64,000 nt of DNA, from NCBI RefSeq assembly GCF_900476045.1, contig NZ_LS483440.1, positions 1,550,001 through 1,614,000 of the forward strand, given 5' to 3'. Numbering within the stretch: the stretch's first letter is position 1; the number at the start of each line of letters is the position of its first letter. The position numbers and the translations under genes were made by a program. Below the pieces are notes generated by a model. That model ran no database searches. It had not been told where the DNA came from and was given only the letters and a program-made list of their open reading frames with translations. The stretch is from Gemella morbillorum (GTDB lineage: Bacteria > Bacillota > Bacilli > Staphylococcales > Gemellaceae). Positions 41,807-50,831 of the stretch are shown in pieces.

Positions 41807-44413
41807 TTATCTATTTCTAATTATTTTAATAACTTGTACCACAATAGTCGGCGCAAGAGCCAAGCCTACTATAGTTAAAATTTGTATTCCATTTAGTGAC
41901 ATTACTTTGAAAATACTACCGATTGCTGGAATAAAGATTATTATACTTACTAACGTTATTCCAATTAAAAATGCGATAATTGTATTCTTGTTTGTAAATA
42001 ATCCTATTTTTGTCAGTGGTAAATCACTTCTACAGCTAAAGCCATTGAATAATCTTGCTAAACATAGTACCAAGAAAGCAAATGTTGTTGCATAACCTTC
42101 TCCTGTATTTATACCAATATAATATCCGATAAATACCGCAATAGCTATTAATCCCGCTTCTATTAATATCGCTGTAAATGTTGAACGCGTTAAAATCGGC
42201 TCTTTTGGATCACGAGGCACTTGTTTTAACACTTCATCGGTTCCTGGCTCTGTTCCTATCGCAATAGCTGGCAATGAGTCTGTTACTAAATTAATAAATA
42301 ACAATTGAATCGCTGCAAATGGTACAACATACTTCGTATCAAAGAATGCTAATAGTGTTGTCGCTATTACTACAAAGATTGCTCCAGTATTTCCTGTTAA
42401 AAGATACTTAATTGCATTTTTAATATTTGTAAAAATATTGCGTCCAACAGTTACTGCTTTTACGATAGTCACAAAGTTGTCATCTGTCAATATCATATCA
42501 GCGGCATCTTTCGAAACTTCTGATCCTGTTATTCCCATCGCAATACCAATATCTGCTTGTTTCAGCGCTGGCGCATCATTGACACCATCTCCGCTCATAC
42601 CAACGATTTTCTCTTTTGCTTGCCATGCATTTACAATACGAATTTTATGTTCAGGTGCAACACGTGCATAAACCGAAATTTTTTCTAAATCACGAGCAAG
42701 CTCTTCGTCGGTCATATTTTCTAATGTTATACCATCAATAACCATATCTCCTTCTTGGAAAATTCCTATTTTACGAGCAATAGAACGGGCTGTTATAGCG
42801 TGATCTCCAGTTATCATAATAGGTTTAATTCCTGCTTTTATCGCTTTTTCTACTGCATCTTTTGATTCTACACGTGGTGGGTCTATCATTGAAGTTAGAC
42901 CGACGAATGTTAAATTATTTTCATCATCAAAAGTTAATTGCTCTTTATCTGTTACTTTAAAAGCATAACCAAGGACACGCAATCCTTCTTCTGCAAAGTT
43001 GTAGTTTTGAACTAATATTTGATCGATATCCTCTTTTGTTATACCGCGAACGTCACCGTTTAATAATATGTGGCTACATTTTTTAAGAAGTTCATCTGTC
43101 GCACCTTTGGTTAACATTACTTTTTCGTTATTAACAATTTGTAATGTCGACATAAATTTACGAACTGAGTCAAATGGTAGTTCTGAAATACGAGGATAGT
43201 TTTCTCGATAATCTTGTTCAATAATATCGTATTTTCTACCTAATTCTACTAAAGCAAGCTCCGTTGGATCTCCTACTTTTTGGTCACCATTAATAAATGA
43301 ATCATTAGTAAGAACCATCGTATCCATTAACATTTTACTCGCTTTATCTTCCAAACTAAGTTCATCTGGTTTTAAAAGTTTACCATTTACATAAACATCT
43401 TCAACCGTCATTTTATTTTGTGTCAATGTCCCCGTTTTATCAGAGGCTATGATAGATACTGAACCCAAAGTTTCTACAGCATTAATATCTTTCATAATCG
43501 CATTTTCTTTTGCTAGAGTTTGTGAACCTAATGATTCGACTATTGTTATAATAGATGCCAATGCTTCAGGTACAGCCGCAACTGCAAGCGCAATAGCAAA
43601 CATCGCCGCTCCACCAAAATCTTTTGAACTAATATATGTTAGTCCAAAAACTACAATACATAGAGCTATTATACCGATAGATAGGTTTTTAGAAAACTCA
43701 TCTATTGATTTTTGTAATGGTGATTTGCTCGTTGTCGCCTTGTTAAGTAGTTCTGAGATTTTCCCGATTTCTGTCGCTACTCCTATACTAGTTACAACTG
43801 CACGACCTTTACCATAAGTAACTTGTGAGCCTGTAAAGACCATATTTGTTTGGTCCCCAACAACTACTTCATCTTCTATTATCTCGATTGTTTTATCTAC
43901 AGCATGACTTTCTCCAGTAAGTGCAGATTCTTGAACTTGTAGTGAGCTTGCTTCAATAATACGCGCATCCGCCACTATCATATCTCCAGCTTCAAACTCT
44001 ATAATATCTCCAACTGTTAGTTGTTCAGAATTAATCTCTTGTTTAACTCCATTACGAATAACTTTAACTTTTGGAACTGATAGTTGTTTTAAGCTATCAA
44101 CCGAACGTTGTGCATTAAGCATCTGTGTTGTTCCAAGTATCGCATTAATAATTAGCACGATAATAATTACTATTGAAGATTCATGATCTCCTGTGAATCC
44201 AGAAATAACCGCCGCAACTATTAAAATTAACACAATCAAGTCTTTAAATTGGTTTAAAAATATTTGAAAAGCACTTGGACGAGGCGCTTCAGGAAGTTTG
44301 TTTAACCCATGCTTTCCTAGACGGCTTTTCACCTCATTTTCACTTAACCCTGAATTACTAGTTTCTAATTCACTTAATATTTCTTCGCTATCTTTTTGAT
44401 AAAAATATTTCAT
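41807..44413 (-). CDS. P-type cation ATPase, Ca2+/Mn2+ type (MgtA/YoaB-like)
   Basis: 868 aa, P2-type ATPase. Phosphorylation site SDKTGTLTQNK (Asp325), TGES actuator motif (TALTGESHAV region), GDGVNDAPALK hinge, ten membrane segments, and VAAVPEAL in TM4 (Pro282-Glu283) as in calcium-type pumps. The gene follows a yybP-ykoY-like manganese riboswitch, the arrangement described for the Lactococcus YoaB and pneumococcal MgtA pumps, so export of Mn2+ (possibly also Ca2+) is the best call. Single gene with promoter and terminator. Confidence 0.9.
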   Translation of the reverse strand: MKYFYQKDSEEILSELETSNSGLSENEVKSRLGKHGLNKLPEAPRPSAFQIFLNQFKDLIVLILIVAAVISGFTGDHESSIVIIIVLIINAILGTTQMLNAQRSVDSLKQLSVPKVKVIRNGVKQEINSEQLTVGDIIEFEAGDMIVADARIIEASSLQVQESALTGESHAVDKTIEIIEDEVVVGDQTNMVFTGSQVTYGKGRAVVTSIGVATEIGKISELLNKATTSKSPLQKSIDEFSKNLSIGIIALCIVVFGLTYISSKDFGGAAMFAIALAVAAVPEALASIITIVESLGSQTLAKENAIMKDINAVETLGSVSIIASDKTGTLTQNKMTVEDVYVNGKLLKPDELSLEDKASKMLMDTMVLTNDSFINGDQKVGDPTELALVELGRKYDIIEQDYRENYPRISELPFDSVRKFMSTLQIVNNEKVMLTKGATDELLKKCSHILLNGDVRGITKEDIDQILVQNYNFAEEGLRVLGYAFKVTDKEQLTFDDENNLTFVGLTSMIDPPRVESKDAVEKAIKAGIKPIMITGDHAITARSIARKIGIFQEGDMVIDGITLENMTDEELARDLEKISVYARVAPEHKIRIVNAWQAKEKIVGMSGDGVNDAPALKQADIGIAMGITGSEVSKDAADMILTDDNFVTIVKAVTVGRNIFTNIKNAIKYLLTGNTGAIFVVIATTLLAFFDTKYVVPFAAIQLLFINLVTDSLPAIAIGTEPGTDEVLKQVPRDPKEPILTRSTFTAILIEAGLIAIAVFIGYYIGINTGEGYATTFAFLVLCLARLFNGFSCRSDLPLTKIGLFTNKNTIIAFLIGITLVSIIIFIPAIGSIFKVMSLNGIQILTIVGLALAPTIVVQVIKIIRNR

Positions 44414-44480
44414 CGCTTTGCCCTCTCTTTATAATTTCTTCACAAAGTAACTTGATTGCCTTTCAGCCAATCTTAAAACA

Positions 44481-44595
44481 AAAAAGCGAGACCGATTGCA
44501 TAGCAACCAAGTCTCGCTTTTTAAAGTAGCACCGGAAAATATTCTTTCGTAATGACGATACTACTACGTTTATTCGTAAGCTAATCCCTTGTGTT
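44481..44595 (-). promoter_or_regulatory. yybP-ykoY-like (Mn2+) riboswitch and terminator
   Basis: On the - strand the leader reads CAAGGGATTAGC, then TCGTCATTACG, a short hairpin, TTCCGGTGCTAC, and the terminator AAAAAGCGAGAC...GTCTCGCTTTTTT (44481-44522). The CGTCA-CG...CCGG order and the GTAG/CTAC closing pair match the yybP-ykoY aptamer; the 5' GGG-A-TTAG is a variant of the usual GGGGAGTAG. Position before a P-type ATPase supports it. Confidence 0.7.
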
Positions 44596-44601
44596 TATAT
44601 A

Positions 44602-44630
44602 ACTATAACATAGTCTTATATATTTTGCAA
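44602..44630 (-). promoter_or_regulatory. Promoter of the riboswitch-ATPase unit
   Basis: On the - strand TTGCAA (44625-44630), 17-bp spacer, TATAGT (44602-44607). Confidence 0.72.
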
Positions 44631-44715
44631 GAAAAAACGAATGTATATCATCTCTTTAATTAATAAAAATATCTCCACTCTTTTTATTTAAGTGAAGATA
44701 CTTTTACATCAACTT

Positions 44716-45192
44716 TTATTTACTTTCTTGTCTTTTTTGCAATAACGGACTTAACACCACTCTAAATATTGAGTCAGCAATAATAATTCCTACCGCAAGT
44801 CCTACCGCTCCATAAAAACTATTTAAGAAAATTCTTGCTGAATTTCCATATTCATCCAATAGTAATGTTCTAAATGCATCATAAATAGTTACCCCAGGTA
44901 CTACGGGAACAAGCCCCGGTATAAAGTAAACTGTTAATGGATTTTTAAATTTAATTGCACAAATCTGACTTATATTAGCCAAGAGAAGCGAACACACTAA
45001 GCTCGACATAAATACACTTTGCCCATGACTCCACATTTCCCAATATCCACACCAACCTATCGCTCCGATAACACCACCTGTAACTAATGTTTTGCGTGGC
45101 ACATCACATACTATCGCAAACGATACTGATGAAATAAAACTAAATACGAAGTGATATAATAATAAAAGTAAATGACTAAATACTGCAATCAT
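44716..45192 (-). CDS. ThrE_2-type exporter subunit (YjjB/DUF3815 family)
   Basis: 158-aa membrane protein with four to five helices; FYGAVGLAVGIIIADSIFR and YFIPGLVPVVPGVTIYDAF (split in the DNA order as given) are typical of the small ThrE half. Together with the preceding gene it forms a two-subunit exporter; relatives export threonine/serine or, in E. coli YjjPB, succinate. The start codon overlaps the stop of the larger subunit by one base, showing tight coupling. Confidence 0.87.
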   Translation of the reverse strand: MIAVFSHLLLLLYHFVFSFISSVSFAIVCDVPRKTLVTGGVIGAIGWCGYWEMWSHGQSVFMSSLVCSLLLANISQICAIKFKNPLTVYFIPGLVPVVPGVTIYDAFRTLLLDEYGNSARIFLNSFYGAVGLAVGIIIADSIFRVVLSPLLQKRQESK

Positions 45193-45962
45193 TATAAAGC
45201 ACCTCCTAATAACTTAACTATATAATAAACCGTGACTATCCCTGCACCAAGTGCGAATGCAACACAGAATGTTTCTATAAAACGAATAGTCCCAGAAATG
45301 AACTGTTTCGCTATAATATCACGCATCGAATTGGTAATTGTAATACCAGGTACTAAAGGAACTACTGCTCCTATCATCGCAAGACGAAGTGATTGTCCAT
45401 TAAGAAGTGCAAAACCAATATAACCTGCTACTCCTCCTGCAAAGGTACTAATATATTCTGATACAAACGGTGCTTTTAAATAACCGATAACTTTTACATA
45501 AACATAATACGCTACTGCTCCTGCAATACTCCCTGGAATAACATCCCAGAAACTACCTTCAAATATTAACACAATGCTTCCACTAAGAATACCTGAACTT
45601 AGCACTTTAAACCAGACAGGTAATGGACTTTTCTCGTCTTGAACTCTTTTTAATGCTTCATACATATCTGCTAGACTAATCTGTCCTGATGTGTACGCTC
45701 GAGATAAAGTATTCACCGCTGTTGTTTTAGTTAGATTATACGTTCTATCGCCAACTCTTCTAAAATCTGTTCCTATTGTTTCTAAACGAATAAATATACC
45801 TGTTATTGTAACATGAGTATAATATTCATCTATTCTTGTTTCTCCAACGCCTTTTCTTATAATTCTCTCCAATGTATCTTCTGTACGATAAACTTCTGCT
45901 CCATTTTCCATAAGAATCTTTCCTGCAAGCAAGGCGGTCTTCATTAATAATTTTTCATCCAT
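45192..45962 (-). CDS. ThrE_1-type exporter subunit (YjjP/DUF1212 family)
   Basis: 256 aa. Cytoplasmic N-terminal domain (residues 1-110: AGKILMENGAEVYRTEDTLERI, typical of DUF1212) and about five membrane helices, with VVPLVPGITITNSMRDI as the conserved loop. Substrate probably a small amino or organic acid; not decidable. First gene of the pair; a leader with a small ORF and a terminator-like hairpin lies upstream. Confidence 0.88.
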   Translation of the reverse strand: MDEKLLMKTALLAGKILMENGAEVYRTEDTLERIIRKGVGETRIDEYYTHVTITGIFIRLETIGTDFRRVGDRTYNLTKTTAVNTLSRAYTSGQISLADMYEALKRVQDEKSPLPVWFKVLSSGILSGSIVLIFEGSFWDVIPGSIAGAVAYYVYVKVIGYLKAPFVSEYISTFAGGVAGYIGFALLNGQSLRLAMIGAVVPLVPGITITNSMRDIIAKQFISGTIRFIETFCVAFALGAGIVTVYYIVKLLGGAL

Positions 45963-46002
45963 TTTCTCTCTAAACTAAAGACTAGATTACTCTAAAGAAA
46001 AT

Positions 46003-46118
46003 AAAAAAACTATATACCTATGACACAGTTCTTTTCATTATTATCTTTTTTATCTTTTATAAAAAAAACTTCTTCTAATCTTGTCACCTTTCTCAAATTC
46101 ATTTCCAAAGCTATTATA
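46003..46118 (-). promoter_or_regulatory. Possible attenuator leader of the ThrE pair
   Basis: On the - strand: TATAAT (46113-46118, -35 unclear), a 30-codon ORF (ATG 46102 to TAG 46010; MNLRKVTRLEEVFFIKDKKD at the start) and a terminator-like hairpin ACTGTGT / ATATAGT with T7 that overlaps the end of that ORF (46003-46029). The ORF has no Thr/Ser codon run and a weak ribosome site. The remaining gap up to 46480 is AT-rich; it contains the dipeptidase ribosome site and no clear promoter. Confidence 0.4.
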
Positions 46119-46480
46119 ACATAAAACCCCAAATAAAAACACACTTTTTTTGTATAATTTCTAAATTATTATTTTAATTTTTTAAAGTGAATTTTTATCA
46201 GCCTTAATATTTTATTATATTAGTAACTAGTAATTATAATAATATTAAAAAGCTGTTATCTACTCAAAGTCATTCGCTGTTTCATATTCTTTAAATAATT
46301 AAGTTTTTTATTATTCAGCCTCTTATTTCTTGAATAAAATATTTATTAGTACTACAATAAAAATAGAAGTATTTAGGTTATAAGGGGGAATATCACAAGA
46401 ATTACATTTAAAATACGTTACATAAATAATATTATCATTAAATAAATATCAATCAACATACAAATAGGAGGAGAAATATT

Positions 46481-47932
46481 ATGGGATGTACAACTATTCT
46501 TGTCGGAAAAAATGCTAGTTTTGATGGTTCTACTATGGTTGCACGTACAGAAGATGCACCATCTGGAGTTTTTAGAGCGAAAAAATTCGTTAATGTAGCG
46601 CCTGAAGAACAACCACGTAAATATAAATCAGTTATTTCTAAAGTAGAAATCGACTTACCTAACAATCCAGTTCGCTATACTGCTGTTCCTAACGCTATTT
46701 TAGATAATGGTATTTGGGGGCAATGTGGAGCTAATGAATACAACGTTTCTATGAGTGCAACTGAAACTATTACTTCAAATGAACGTGTTTTAGGTGCTGA
46801 TCCTTTGGTAGACTGTGGAATTGGGGAAGAAGATATCTATACTATAGTAATGCCGTATATCGCAAGCGCTCGTGAGGGAGTTACTTTTTTAGGTAATCTT
46901 CTTGAGAAATACGGAACTTATGAGATGAACGGTATTGCCTTCCAAGATGAAAATGAAATTTGGTGGTTAGAAACTATCGGAGGACACCACTGGATGGCAC
47001 GTCGCGTTCCAGATGATAGCTATGTTATTATGCCAAATCAACTTGGTATTGATAAGTTTGATTTTGACGATGCATTTGGAGCTAAAAAAGAATTTATGTG
47101 TTCAGCTGATTTACTAGACTTTGTTAAAAAATATCATCTAGATTTATCTATTGATGGTGACTTTAACCCTCGTCATGCATTTGGTAGTCGTAGTGATGCT
47201 GACCACACTTACAATACACCGCGTGCTTGGATACTTCAACGTTATTTCAATCCAACATCAAATACATATGATGGAATAAATGCTGATTACCGTCCAGATT
47301 CTGATAACCTTCCTTGGGCGCGTATTCCAGAGAAAAAAATAACAGTTGAAGATATTAAATATGCCTTATCTCACCATTATCAAGGAACAGAATATGATTC
47401 ATATTCAAAAGATATTCATTCAGTGAAGAAAGGAACTCTTCGCCCAATCGGAATTAATCGTACAAACTTTTTAGGGCTTGTGCAAATTAGACCATATATG
47501 CCAGATGAACTTAAATGCCTTCAATGGTTAGCTATTGGTTCTTGTGTTTTCAATGCTATAGTTCCATTTTACACTAATATCAATCGCACACCTGATTATC
47601 TAGCTAATACTACAAATCAAGTAACTACAGAAAACTTCTATTGGACTAATCGCCTAATTGCTGCTTTATGCGATGCTCATTTTGCCGACACTGCTTCACA
47701 TATCGAGCGTTATCAACTAAAAGTTCAATCGCAATCAACAGCGTTAATAAATAAATATGATGAAAAATTCATCACAGAAAAAGTTTCTAAAGATAAAGCT
47801 AAAGATTTCTTAGAAAAAGCCAACGAAAACATTGCGGATGAACTTAAAGTTCAAACAGATGATCTATTAGATAAAGCACTTTATACTGCAAGTTGCAATA
47901 TGAAGAACAAATTCTCAAGATCTGATGCATAA
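46481..47932 (+). CDS. Dipeptidase, peptidase family C69 (PepD type)
   Basis: 483 aa N-terminal nucleophile hydrolase. It begins MGCTTILVGKNASFDGSTMV: Cys3 is the expected nucleophile exposed by processing, and the DGSTMVARTED stretch is diagnostic of C69 dipeptidases (PepD of lactic acid bacteria), which cleave a broad range of dipeptides in the cytoplasm. The middle carries WGQCGANEYNVSMSATETI. AGGAGGAG ribosome site. Monocistronic, followed by two hairpins. Confidence 0.93.
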   Translation: MGCTTILVGKNASFDGSTMVARTEDAPSGVFRAKKFVNVAPEEQPRKYKSVISKVEIDLPNNPVRYTAVPNAILDNGIWGQCGANEYNVSMSATETITSNERVLGADPLVDCGIGEEDIYTIVMPYIASAREGVTFLGNLLEKYGTYEMNGIAFQDENEIWWLETIGGHHWMARRVPDDSYVIMPNQLGIDKFDFDDAFGAKKEFMCSADLLDFVKKYHLDLSIDGDFNPRHAFGSRSDADHTYNTPRAWILQRYFNPTSNTYDGINADYRPDSDNLPWARIPEKKITVEDIKYALSHHYQGTEYDSYSKDIHSVKKGTLRPIGINRTNFLGLVQIRPYMPDELKCLQWLAIGSCVFNAIVPFYTNINRTPDYLANTTNQVTTENFYWTNRLIAALCDAHFADTASHIERYQLKVQSQSTALINKYDEKFITEKVSKDKAKDFLEKANENIADELKVQTDDLLDKALYTASCNMKNKFSRSDA

Positions 47933-47941
47933 ATATATCAA

Positions 47942-47975
47942 AAGAGCCATGTGATTTTAATATCACATGGCTCTT
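47942..47975 (+). terminator. Hairpin after the dipeptidase gene
   Basis: 14-bp perfect stem AAGAGCCATGTGAT / ATCACATGGCTCTT, 6-nt loop, but followed by AAAAAGAG, not a U-run. Probably the terminator or 3' end stabiliser. Confidence 0.6.
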
Positions 47976-47980
47976 AAAAA

Positions 47981-48051
47981 GAGAATGGCTCGCTAATATT
48001 AGCAAGCCATTGAATATCATGAAAAAAATATTATTAACAATTAAGAATTAA
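47981..48051 (+). repeat. Diverged third copy of the hairpin / micro-ORF element
   Basis: GAGAATGGCTCG, a hairpin (AATGGCT...AGCCATT, 47984-48011, one internal mismatch), then ATCATGAAAAAAATATTATTAAC, identical over 20 bases from the ATG to the two tandem copies at 11084 and 11257. The frame here is short (MKKILLTIKN, stop at 48049). It again lies directly downstream of a + strand gene. 48052-48227 shows nothing else. Confidence 0.75.
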
Positions 48052-48227
48052 AATTTTCTCATCACTCTTTTGAAAATTAAATTCTTATTTACATAACATA
48101 CTCTACTCTACGACTACTTGTCTCAAGGCTATAATCATGTATTTCAAGTTTTGTTATATTCTTATTATATGTGCTCTACTTTATATATAGTTTATACCAT
48201 ACTTAATTTAAAACTTAAATTTAAAAA

Positions 48228-49589
48228 TTATTTAAACCTTAGTATTTCTTTAGAATTTAGCTCTATTACCTTTGTCCCAACATTTTTTACAAATTGACTA
48301 TCATGACTGACCATAATAAGAATCCCAGGATATTTAGAAAGTATTTTTTCTACAGCCTCTATAGTTACAATATCTAAAAAGTTTGTAAGTTCATCCAGCA
48401 ACAAAACATCTGTTTCTTGGAAAAGAAGACTTATAAAATATAACTTTACTTTTTCGCCGTTGCTGAGAACACTCACTTTTTTGTTAATATCTGTTCCTCT
48501 AAAATTAAGTAAAGCAAGTATATTACGCAACTCTTTTTCTTCTATATCTGTTATGTTTCTTATAAAGTTTAATACTGTTTCCTCTTTTTCAAAAATTTCT
48601 AAATTATTTTGTTCAAAGTAAGCTACTTTAAAATTGTTAGGAATCTGCTCTTTTATATAATTAAGAAATGTAGTTTTTCCTGAACCATTTTTTCCTACTA
48701 ACATTACTTTATCACCACTACTAAACGAGAGATTGGTAGTCATCCATAAGCATTTTCCATTAATAAAGAACTCTTTTTCTTCTATATAAAAACTTCTCTT
48801 ACTTCTTTTATTAAATATGTTTAAAAATGATATATCGTATTCCTCTTCAATCTTTTTAGGTTTAGACAATGAATTTAATTTTTCTTCTTGTTTCAGAATA
48901 TTTTTCTGCATTTTCTTCTGATTTTGCGTGATTTTAGTCTTCGTTCCTATAATACGATAATCCGAGGCCATCATATTTTTTGGCTTTCCTAAAGTTTTCC
49001 CTTGTTGTTCTTCTTTCATACTTCGGATACTATCACGTATTTTACGAGTTTCTTTTTGATATTTTTTCAACTCTGAGTTATATTCACTAATCTTTATTTC
49101 TTTTTGCTCTTTATACTCTGTATAATCTCCGTTAAATTCTATTAATTCTCCTTGCTCTATAATCCACAATTTAGTACAAACTTTTTCTAGGAAACTTCTG
49201 TCATGCGTTGCTATACAAAATGTAGAGTTTTTTTTATTTATTAAGTTCACTATTTTATTAACATTAGCACTATCTAAATATGTTGTCGGCTCATCTAACA
49301 AATATATTCCCTTATCATTTGCAAAGTGTTCTAATATCTTTTGAACTACCATTTCGCCACCACTTTTATCTAAATTAAGATTCTCATTAAATTGAAGAAA
49401 CTCTACACTTCCTTTGTTTCGTTTATCATTTTGAACATCTTCATATATTTCTTTTAATAATGATGTTTTCCCGGAACCATTTTTCCCTATTATTCCAACA
49501 ATATCTCCTTCATTTAGACTTATATTTTTTATTTTACATAAAAGTTTTCCATTGCGTTCTAATTCTCTGTTTTTAATATGTAATATCAC
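48228..49589 (-). CDS. ABC-F family ATP-binding protein (possible ribosome protection)
   Basis: 453 aa with two nucleotide-binding domains and no membrane part. Domain 1: IGKNGSGKTS (35-42), SGGE signature, LLDEPTTYLD. A charged interdomain linker (about 150-230). Domain 2: VGKNGSGKTTFL, LSNGEKVKL, LLLDELTNFLD. ABC-F proteins act on the ribosome; the Lsa/Vga/Msr branches give resistance to lincosamides, pleuromutilins or macrolides. The short length and accessory setting allow a resistance role, but this is not established. The start is GTG (49587-49589) after GGGGAA. Confidence 0.8.
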   Translation of the reverse strand: MILHIKNRELERNGKLLCKIKNISLNEGDIVGIIGKNGSGKTSLLKEIYEDVQNDKRNKGSVEFLQFNENLNLDKSGGEMVVQKILEHFANDKGIYLLDEPTTYLDSANVNKIVNLINKKNSTFCIATHDRSFLEKVCTKLWIIEQGELIEFNGDYTEYKEQKEIKISEYNSELKKYQKETRKIRDSIRSMKEEQQGKTLGKPKNMMASDYRIIGTKTKITQNQKKMQKNILKQEEKLNSLSKPKKIEEEYDISFLNIFNKRSKRSFYIEEKEFFINGKCLWMTTNLSFSSGDKVMLVGKNGSGKTTFLNYIKEQIPNNFKVAYFEQNNLEIFEKEETVLNFIRNITDIEEKELRNILALLNFRGTDINKKVSVLSNGEKVKLYFISLLFQETDVLLLDELTNFLDIVTIEAVEKILSKYPGILIMVSHDSQFVKNVGTKVIELNSKEILRFK

Positions 49590-49610
49590 TACTAATTCCC
49601 CTTATATAAG

Positions 49611-49665
49611 AGATTTTTTATAATTATATAATAATTAGTTTTCTCATTCAAGATTTTTTATAATT
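49611..49665 (-). promoter_or_regulatory. ABC-F promoter with flanking direct repeats
   Basis: On the - strand TTGAAT (49646-49651), 17-bp spacer, TATAAT (49623-49628). The 15-bp sequence AGATTTTTTATAATT occurs at 49611 and again at 49651 in the same orientation, bracketing the promoter. Confidence 0.55.
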
Positions 49666-49731
49666 TTGAAATTTATATATTTTTAAAAATTATAAATTTA
49701 AAATCATAACTTCATAGCTAAAAACTAACTA

Positions 49732-49997
49732 ATGGTTAAAGAGGCAACTAGTTTTCCTAAAGGAATAGCTTAGCTATTAGGATAACAAAAATATAAAGAA
49801 TTATATGATTGATAGTGTAACCTATAGGTATTCTACTGATAAGTTAGACGGAATAATAGCAAGTTTATGTTAGTTAAAAGAGTTTTTATGATTATAATAG
49901 TCTTGATAATTTTAAGTTATATATTTTGGTGATGTTTAAGTTATTTATTTCTAAATATACAGATGATGAAAAAGTGAATGAGTACTATAAAAATTGA
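49732..49997 (+). pseudogene. Degenerate gene remnant
   Basis: Broken pieces in the three + strand frames: MVKEATSFPKGIA then stops; RYSTDKLDGIIASL; a membrane-helix-like VKRVFMIIIVLIILSYIFW; and KLFISKYTDDEKVNEYYKN ending at TGA 49995. The pieces follow each other in order as a coding sequence split by several frameshifts and stops. Not recognised. It accounts for most of the 49590-50068 gap. Confidence 0.5.
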
Positions 49998-50068
49998 TGC
50001 TACTTAACATCCTATCTTCTCATAACCTATATTTAATATAGAAACTCAAAGATATAGTTAAATTAAAA

Positions 50069-50105
50069 AAATCCATAAATAAGTTTTTATCTTATTTATG
50101 GATTT
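50069..50105 (-). terminator. Terminator of the TlpA-like gene
   Basis: 15-bp perfect stem AAATCCATAAATAAG / CTTATTTATGGATTT, 7-nt loop, seven T on the - strand. Confidence 0.85.
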
Positions 50106-50162
50106 CCTCTTATTTTATTAACTTTTATCACATACTAACAAAAAGATTAGTTTAAAAGCTAT

Positions 50163-50723
50163 TTAAAGAAGTTTATCTAGTGTAGTTTTTAATTTTTCAT
50201 AAGCAACATATTTTTCAACTTGAACTTCTTTTATTTTTCCATTTTTATCTGCAATAAATTTTGTAGGAATTTTTTTCACTTTCATCACATCAATTGCATT
50301 ATCCGTACTCTTATAGTAATCAAAAGTAAAATTACTTTCTTTAATATAAGCTTTCGCCTGTTTTACATTTTCTCTTTCACCATCTACTACATTTACAAAA
50401 ACAAAATTTACTTTATCCTTATATTCCTTATAAAGTTTTTCTACATCTGGTAATTGTTTTCTGCAATCAGAACACCAACTCGCCCAATAAATAATAAAAG
50501 TAGGTTTCCCATTACGAAAATCAGATAGTTTCTTCTCTTCATTATTGCTAGATTTTATCGCAACATTAGGCAGGGCACTATTTATTAATGACTTTTGCTC
50601 TTGAGGAATAGTGACATTATTAGATGTGTTTTCTTTTGTATTTTCATTGCTAATAAAGATAACTATTGCTATTCCTAATATTACAGTAAATATAAGTGTT
50701 ATTATTAAAATATTCTTTTTCAT
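50163..50723 (-). CDS. TlpA/ResA-like membrane-anchored thiol-disulfide oxidoreductase
   Basis: 186 aa. N-terminal membrane anchor (residues 4-24) and a thioredoxin-fold domain facing outside, with active site WASWCSDCRK (Cys84, Cys87), the PTFIIYW strand before it and the KKIPTKF cis-proline loop after it. Such proteins reduce or form disulfides on exported proteins, for example in cytochrome maturation or adhesin/wall protein folding. It is next to a large surface-protein operon, but has its own terminator. Redox partner not visible in the window. Confidence 0.88.
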   Translation of the reverse strand: MKKNILIITLIFTVILGIAIVIFISNENTKENTSNNVTIPQEQKSLINSALPNVAIKSSNNEEKKLSDFRNGKPTFIIYWASWCSDCRKQLPDVEKLYKEYKDKVNFVFVNVVDGERENVKQAKAYIKESNFTFDYYKSTDNAIDVMKVKKIPTKFIADKNGKIKEVQVEKYVAYEKLKTTLDKLL

Positions 50724-50774
50724 ACTCTACCTCTATATTATATTATTAATTAAATTATATCATTAAATTATTAT

Positions 50775-50820
50775 AAAAAAGCATTGGATTTAAATTATTT
50801 TTAAATCCAATGGCTTTTTT
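50775..50820. terminator. Terminator of the giant surface-protein operon
   Basis: About 20-bp stem AAAAAAGCATTGGATTTAAA / TTTAAATCCAATGGCTTTTTT, one bulged G, 5-nt loop; bidirectional in form. Confidence 0.85.
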
Positions 50821-50831
50821 ATTACTTTTTA

